Assembly: GCA_004554245.1 (NCBI GenBank)
Contig: SFND01000030.1
Coordinates: forward strand, 1-16,620
Source: Oribacterium sp.
GTDB taxonomy: Bacteria > Bacillota_A > Clostridia > Lachnospirales > Lachnospiraceae
DNA length: 16,620 nucleotides
Direction: 5' to 3'
Shown here: positions 13,452-16,620 of the stretch, one piece after another
Layout of the letters: each line of letters opens with the position of its first letter
Position numbering within the stretch: position 1 is the first letter of the stretch
Notes under the pieces: model-generated
Seen by the model: the letters and a program-made list of their open reading frames with translations, nothing else
What the model was told of the DNA's origin: nothing
Database searches by the model: none
Program-made: the position numbers and the translations under genes

Positions 13452-14690
13452 TCACACTTCGTGTGCATTTCTCTTTTTCTTCTTATAGGTTACGCCCCAT
13501 GCGGCGAGGAGTACGACCGCTCCGCCGAATACAGCGCCATAGGTGCGCATGCTGCTCTCATCACCGGTCTTCGCTCTGCGCGATGCGCCGAGAACTCTGC
13601 CGACCGGGGTATCTGCGAGCTTATCTCGTACCGCACCGAGAACTCGTCCTACTTCACCTTCCGGCTCTACGGTCGGCTTTCCGGTCGGGCCGTTCGGATC
13701 CGTACTCGGATCACCCTTTGGACCACCACCGCCGGAGGATCCGCCACCGCCGCTACTCTTCCGGTAGCTGTTCTTAAACTCCACGATGCTCACTTCCGCA
13801 CCGTTCTTCGTGATGGTCTTCTGGGCCTCGAGCTTGTCCTCTGCGTTCCGGATGACATTTACGGTCATCGTGTAAACAGAATCATCATAGGTCCAGCGGG
13901 CGTTGCTGCCAGCCTTCTCGGTATAGGTATATACATACGGACCGCCCACGGTCGTGTAGCTGATCTCGCTGAACTCGATCCCACCTGCGCCCGCCGTTAC
14001 GGTCTTCGGCGTGCCTGCTGCAGTGCCTTCCGGCATCGGCGCGTCGGCACTCGGCGTCATCACGAACTCGAACTTCTCGTCACTCGTGATGCTGTTGCCG
14101 TACTGGTCGGTGATGACCTTGCGTACCGGTGGATCCAGCTTCGCGGTCGACAGCTTCCAGGTCTTCGGCATCGCCTTCACTTCATACTCATAACCACCCT
14201 CGACGGCCTCCGGCATGATCACCAGGAACGGGCTGAAGCTGTGCCATGCGACATGCACGGTCTTCTGCTTCACGAGATACAGTCCGATCTCGAGCTCGCC
14301 GACCGTCTCGCCCGATATGATGTCATCCTTCCGCGCAGCGATGCTGTGATCCTCCGCGTATTTCGCGAGCGTCTTCGGCAGCTCCGCCGAGTTCAGGCTC
14401 TCGCGATCGATCGTCACGCCACTGCCTGCGAAGTCCTTCGCCAGGGTGAACTCTGTAACGGAGCTTCCATCGACCACATCACCGACACGGTACAGCGTAT
14501 AGGTCCCGGCCTCGTCTTTGTCGACCGCTGCGCCCTTATGATCCTGGTCACCCGGCGTAATCGTGATGCTTCCGAGCTTCGTCTGGCTATAGCTCTCGAC
14601 AGACGCAAAGGCTGTTACTGTCTGCATCGCGAGAAGTGCCACTGTCGTGATTCCCATCAGCCATTTTTTAATTCGTCTTGTTTTCATCAT
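13452..14690 (-). CDS. Sortase-anchored minor pilin with FctA/Spy0128-type domain
   Basis: A 412-residue surface protein, second pilin of the locus. In order: signal peptide (MMKTRRIKKWLMGITTVALL, cleavage near AFA-SVE about residue 30); a first Ig-like pilin domain (about 40-180, with GLYLV and FSPFLVIMP); a Spy0128/FctA-type isopeptide domain (about 185-310) starting DPPVRKVITDQYGN and including FEFVMTP, KTVTAGAGGIEFSEI and YVYTYTEKAG; a flexible Gly/Pro linker (SSGGGGSSGGGGPKGD); two VGRVLGA repeats; and a sorting region AKTGD, one hydrophobic helix and a KKKKR tail. The usual LPxTG is replaced by RAKTGD. GGTGA lies six bases before the chosen ATG, and the gene overlaps the sortase gene end by 23 bases, implying translational coupling. 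Probably the pilus base or tip subunit. Confidence 0.88.
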   Translation of the reverse strand: MMKTRRIKKWLMGITTVALLAMQTVTAFASVESYSQTKLGSITITPGDQDHKGAAVDKDEAGTYTLYRVGDVVDGSSVTEFTLAKDFAGSGVTIDRESLNSAELPKTLAKYAEDHSIAARKDDIISGETVGELEIGLYLVKQKTVHVAWHSFSPFLVIMPEAVEGGYEYEVKAMPKTWKLSTAKLDPPVRKVITDQYGNSITSDEKFEFVMTPSADAPMPEGTAAGTPKTVTAGAGGIEFSEISYTTVGGPYVYTYTEKAGSNARWTYDDSVYTMTVNVIRNAEDKLEAQKTITKNGAEVSIVEFKNSYRKSSGGGGSSGGGGPKGDPSTDPNGPTGKPTVEPEGEVGRVLGAVRDKLADTPVGRVLGASRRAKTGDESSMRTYGAVFGGAVVLLAAWGVTYKKKKRNAHEV

Positions 14691-15555
14691 CTGCTTCACC
14701 CGATTCCTTACTCCTGTGCTCATCCTTCTTCTTCGACGGTATCAGCAACGCGATCAAGAACAGCACCGCGACGCCCATCACCGCAAACGGGATGTACTTC
14801 TGAATCTTCTCCTGTGTCGTGAGCTCTCGCTCGACGTGAACGACCGGAATGCTCTTCACTTCTTCCTCCGGCAGGTTCTCGATCCGGTGGCCCCTCACCA
14901 GAAGCCGGTGCGTATTGATACCATACGGCGTACACGTCATCAATGTAACATAATCCTGTCCATCCTCTACCTCCAGCGCCTCCAGCTCTGTCGGCAGCAC
15001 CGTCAGAATCTGATCCACCTGATACGTCATCTTCCGGTCCAGCACGGTGAGGATGAAGATGTCTCCCTCGCCAAGCTCCGGCAGATCCGTAAACAGCTTC
15101 GCACTCGGCAGTCCCCGATGCGCGCTCAGCACCACATGTGTGCCCTCGCCGCCGACCGGAAGACTGGATCCCTCCAGATGTCCCACCGCCTCGTTCAGCA
15201 CCGCGCCGGATGTGCCATGATAAAACGGCAGCTTCACACTGATTTTCGGGATCTCCAGATAACCCATCATCCCGGATCCATCCACGTTCAATGCTGTCTC
15301 ATAGCCTTCCGTCCGGCAGTCCTCCGAAAACGGGTTAGGATTCTGCCTTAGTCTTTCGTTGTACTCCTCTGCGACTTCGAAATACTGACTGAAGTCCTCA
15401 GGGGTGATCTCCTTCACCGCATCATCATAGTTTACGACCACGCGCGATGCATGCTTCGCGTTCACGTACTCACTGACGTACGGATAAAGAACGATACCTA
15501 ATCCAGCCAGAAACAGCAGAATGATCAGTATAGTCGCGATAATTCGTTTTTTCAT
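14668..15555 (-). CDS. Class C sortase (pilin polymerase)
   Basis: Membrane transpeptidase that cleaves pilin sorting signals and links subunits by isopeptide bonds. The 295-residue protein has an N-terminal membrane helix (about 5-25, then YPYVSEYVN typical of class C), the catalytic histidine H146 in LSAHRG, cysteine C208 in LMTCTPYG and arginine R217 in THRLLVRG, and a second C-terminal membrane helix (about 254-273) with a charged tail, the class C layout. SAKLFTDLPEL (151-161) is also class C-like. The lid motif, usually DP(F/W/Y), appears as NPNPF (72-76). GGAGG lies five bases before the ATG. It sits between major and minor pilin genes, which supports a pilus-polymerising rather than a housekeeping role. 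Confidence 0.93.
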   Translation of the reverse strand: MKKRIIATILIILLFLAGLGIVLYPYVSEYVNAKHASRVVVNYDDAVKEITPEDFSQYFEVAEEYNERLRQNPNPFSEDCRTEGYETALNVDGSGMMGYLEIPKISVKLPFYHGTSGAVLNEAVGHLEGSSLPVGGEGTHVVLSAHRGLPSAKLFTDLPELGEGDIFILTVLDRKMTYQVDQILTVLPTELEALEVEDGQDYVTLMTCTPYGINTHRLLVRGHRIENLPEEEVKSIPVVHVERELTTQEKIQKYIPFAVMGVAVLFLIALLIPSKKKDEHRSKESGEADDENKTN

Positions 15556-15594
15556 TCCAACCTCCGGCTTTCAGTTTCGGGAGATGTTTCACGT

Positions 15595-15641
15595 CCCGGA
15601 GAGTCCCAGGAACCGGGACCTGGTTCCTGAGCTACTCCCGG
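15595..15641 (-). promoter_or_regulatory. Large hairpin between the major pilin and sortase genes
   Basis: CAGGAACC (15607-15614) pairs perfectly with GGTTCCTG (15622-15629). An outer stem CCGGAGAGT/ACTCCCGG (15596-15604/15634-15641, one small bulge) extends it. No T run follows on the transcribed strand. It probably protects the major pilin message or reduces read-through into the sortase; this is inference. Confidence 0.65.
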
Positions 15642-15708
15642 ATGTCAAGCACCCGGTATCATATATTTGAGAGATATGATCGTCGTTCAAAAGATTACCT
15701 ACACTTAC

Positions 15709-16620
15709 TTATGCTCTCTTCTTGATGATGAGGGTAATCGCTGCACCAGCCATCACGATCAGGCCAACCACTGCGAATGCTACCGTACCCATACCACCGG
15801 TGGAAGGAAGAATCGTACCCTGTACGTTCTCTACCTGCGGTGTAGCAAGGAGATGATCAACCTTCTTATCATCTACACCCTTCATAAGAGTAACCTCATA
15901 AGGAGCTGTTAAAACATTGTATCCCTGCGGTGCTTCTGTCTCAAGGAGATAATATTTGCCTGCCGCTAATCCGGAAATTTCAACTGCGCCATTTTTATCT
16001 GTCGTATAAACAGTTGCCTTAGCTGCATCCTTCTTTTCTAACCAGCTGTATGCGCCCTTTCCACCATTTGCAGTTTCATCATACTTAAGATACTTGACAT
16101 CATCAGCATCCTTATCGGCCTTATCGATTACAACAAACTTAGCGCCTTCAAGCTTCGTCGTTTTGTCGGCAGCATCTACCTTGTTAATGGTAATCTTACC
16201 ACTGTAAACTTCCTTTTCCTTTTTTCCAGTTGAATTCTCGTCATTATACTTAAATTCAGCCTTATTGTTATTCTTCTGATCCTTCATAGATCCAAGGTTC
16301 GCCGTCGATGTAAGAACGCCGTTATAGGTTACAACGATCTCTACCGGAGCAACCTCATAGAAGAAGTCATCCTTCTCGGCATCAGTAGATGCAGCCCACG
16401 GAATGGTTACTGTGAACTTATGGTTATCCTTGTCATAAACTATAATGGAATCATTATCTGTTCTTGCATCCGTATTGATATCAACACCATTTACCTTTAC
16501 CGTGAAAGAATCCTCCACAAGTGTAACTGCGGATGGCATTTCATCCTCTAAAATATAATTATAGATCTTATGTGCCGTGGATTTTCCTTTGTCTGCTCCT
16601 TCTGCTGTTATAGTTTCGAT
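15709..16620 (-). CDS. LPXTG major (backbone) pilin, 5' end outside the window
   Basis: The reading frame stays open to the right edge, so the N-terminus with the signal peptide is missing; 303 codons are present. The first visible part (HKIYNYILEDEMPSAVTLV, then DDFFYEVAPVEIVVTYNGVL) is a fimbrial isopeptide D2-type domain. It is followed by a CnaB/SpaA-type domain starting KITINKVDAADKTTKLEGA, whose first lysine region and the E-box YYLLETEAPQGYNV are those that form an internal Lys-Asn/Asp bond. The C-terminus is canonical: LPSTG, a hydrophobic helix (VAFAVVGLIVMAGAAITLII), KKRA. It would be the polymerised shaft of the pilus, made by the class C sortase just downstream. Codons are more AT-rich (AAA, GAT, ATT mixed with C-ending) than in the other two pilus genes, consistent with high expression or a different history. 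Confidence 0.92.
   Translation of the reverse strand: METITAEGADKGKSTAHKIYNYILEDEMPSAVTLVEDSFTVKVNGVDINTDARTDNDSIIVYDKDNHKFTVTIPWAASTDAEKDDFFYEVAPVEIVVTYNGVLTSTANLGSMKDQKNNNKAEFKYNDENSTGKKEKEVYSGKITINKVDAADKTTKLEGAKFVVIDKADKDADDVKYLKYDETANGGKGAYSWLEKKDAAKATVYTTDKNGAVEISGLAAGKYYLLETEAPQGYNVLTAPYEVTLMKGVDDKKVDHLLATPQVENVQGTILPSTGGMGTVAFAVVGLIVMAGAAITLIIKKRA

Noticed and set aside
13434..14822. A 462-codon plus-strand open frame
   Set aside because: Antisense to the minor pilin and the end of the sortase gene, both strongly supported. The translation is Arg/His-rich shadow sequence, and its start lies inside the terminator hairpin.
1..16620. Mobile elements, CRISPR arrays, tRNA or rRNA genes
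   Set aside because: Looked for by eye on both strands; no transposase-like frame, regular spaced repeats or tRNA-like cloverleaf was noticed. A tool search was not possible.

Overview
The window looks like a chromosomal segment of a low-to-mid GC Gram-positive anaerobe of the Clostridia, most likely Lachnospiraceae. The evidence is strong AGGAGG-type ribosome binding sites before almost every gene, sigma-A type promoters, Rho-independent terminators, a lipoprotein-type binding protein and a class C sortase pilus operon. The family assignment is inference from gene style. No tRNA, rRNA, insertion sequence or CRISPR array was seen. Most genes lie on the minus strand; only the LysR regulator and the VOC protein are on plus.

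Region by region: (1) 1-199 is the start of recJ, cut by the window edge, with its own promoter. (2) 371-5143 is a complete branched-chain amino-acid ABC operon, livJ-livH-livM-livG-livF in transcription order. It has a near-consensus promoter before livJ, a strong hairpin between livJ and livH, and a terminator after livF. Codon usage changes sharply between livG/livF and livM/livH/livJ. (3) 5144-5603 is a 460-base gene-free interval with a second consensus promoter and an intrinsic terminator about 65-107 bases downstream of its start, which suggests a small RNA or an attenuated leader. (4) alr (alanine racemase) and an aldose-1-epimerase-like gene follow, each in its own transcription unit. 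(5) 8131-12830 holds an aconitase-superfamily hydratase, a PrpF-family isomerase and a divergent LysR regulator. The layout recalls the poorly characterised E. coli ybhD/ybhH/ybhJ cluster, but no transporter gene is present. (6) A stand-alone VOC (glyoxalase-fold) gene sits behind lysR. (7) 13452-16620 is a pilus operon: major pilin with LPSTG (5' end outside the window), class C sortase, and a second pilin with a non-canonical sorting signal.

How the parts work together: the liv operon imports branched-chain or related amino acids. The hydratase/PrpF pair would isomerise and hydrate or dehydrate an unsaturated tri- or dicarboxylate under LysR control from overlapping back-to-back promoters. 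The sortase would polymerise the two pilins. The most notable observations are the compositional break inside the liv operon, the promoter-terminator RNA unit upstream of livJ, the orphan hydratase/isomerase cluster, and the pilus locus with its atypical sorting signal and sortase lid.
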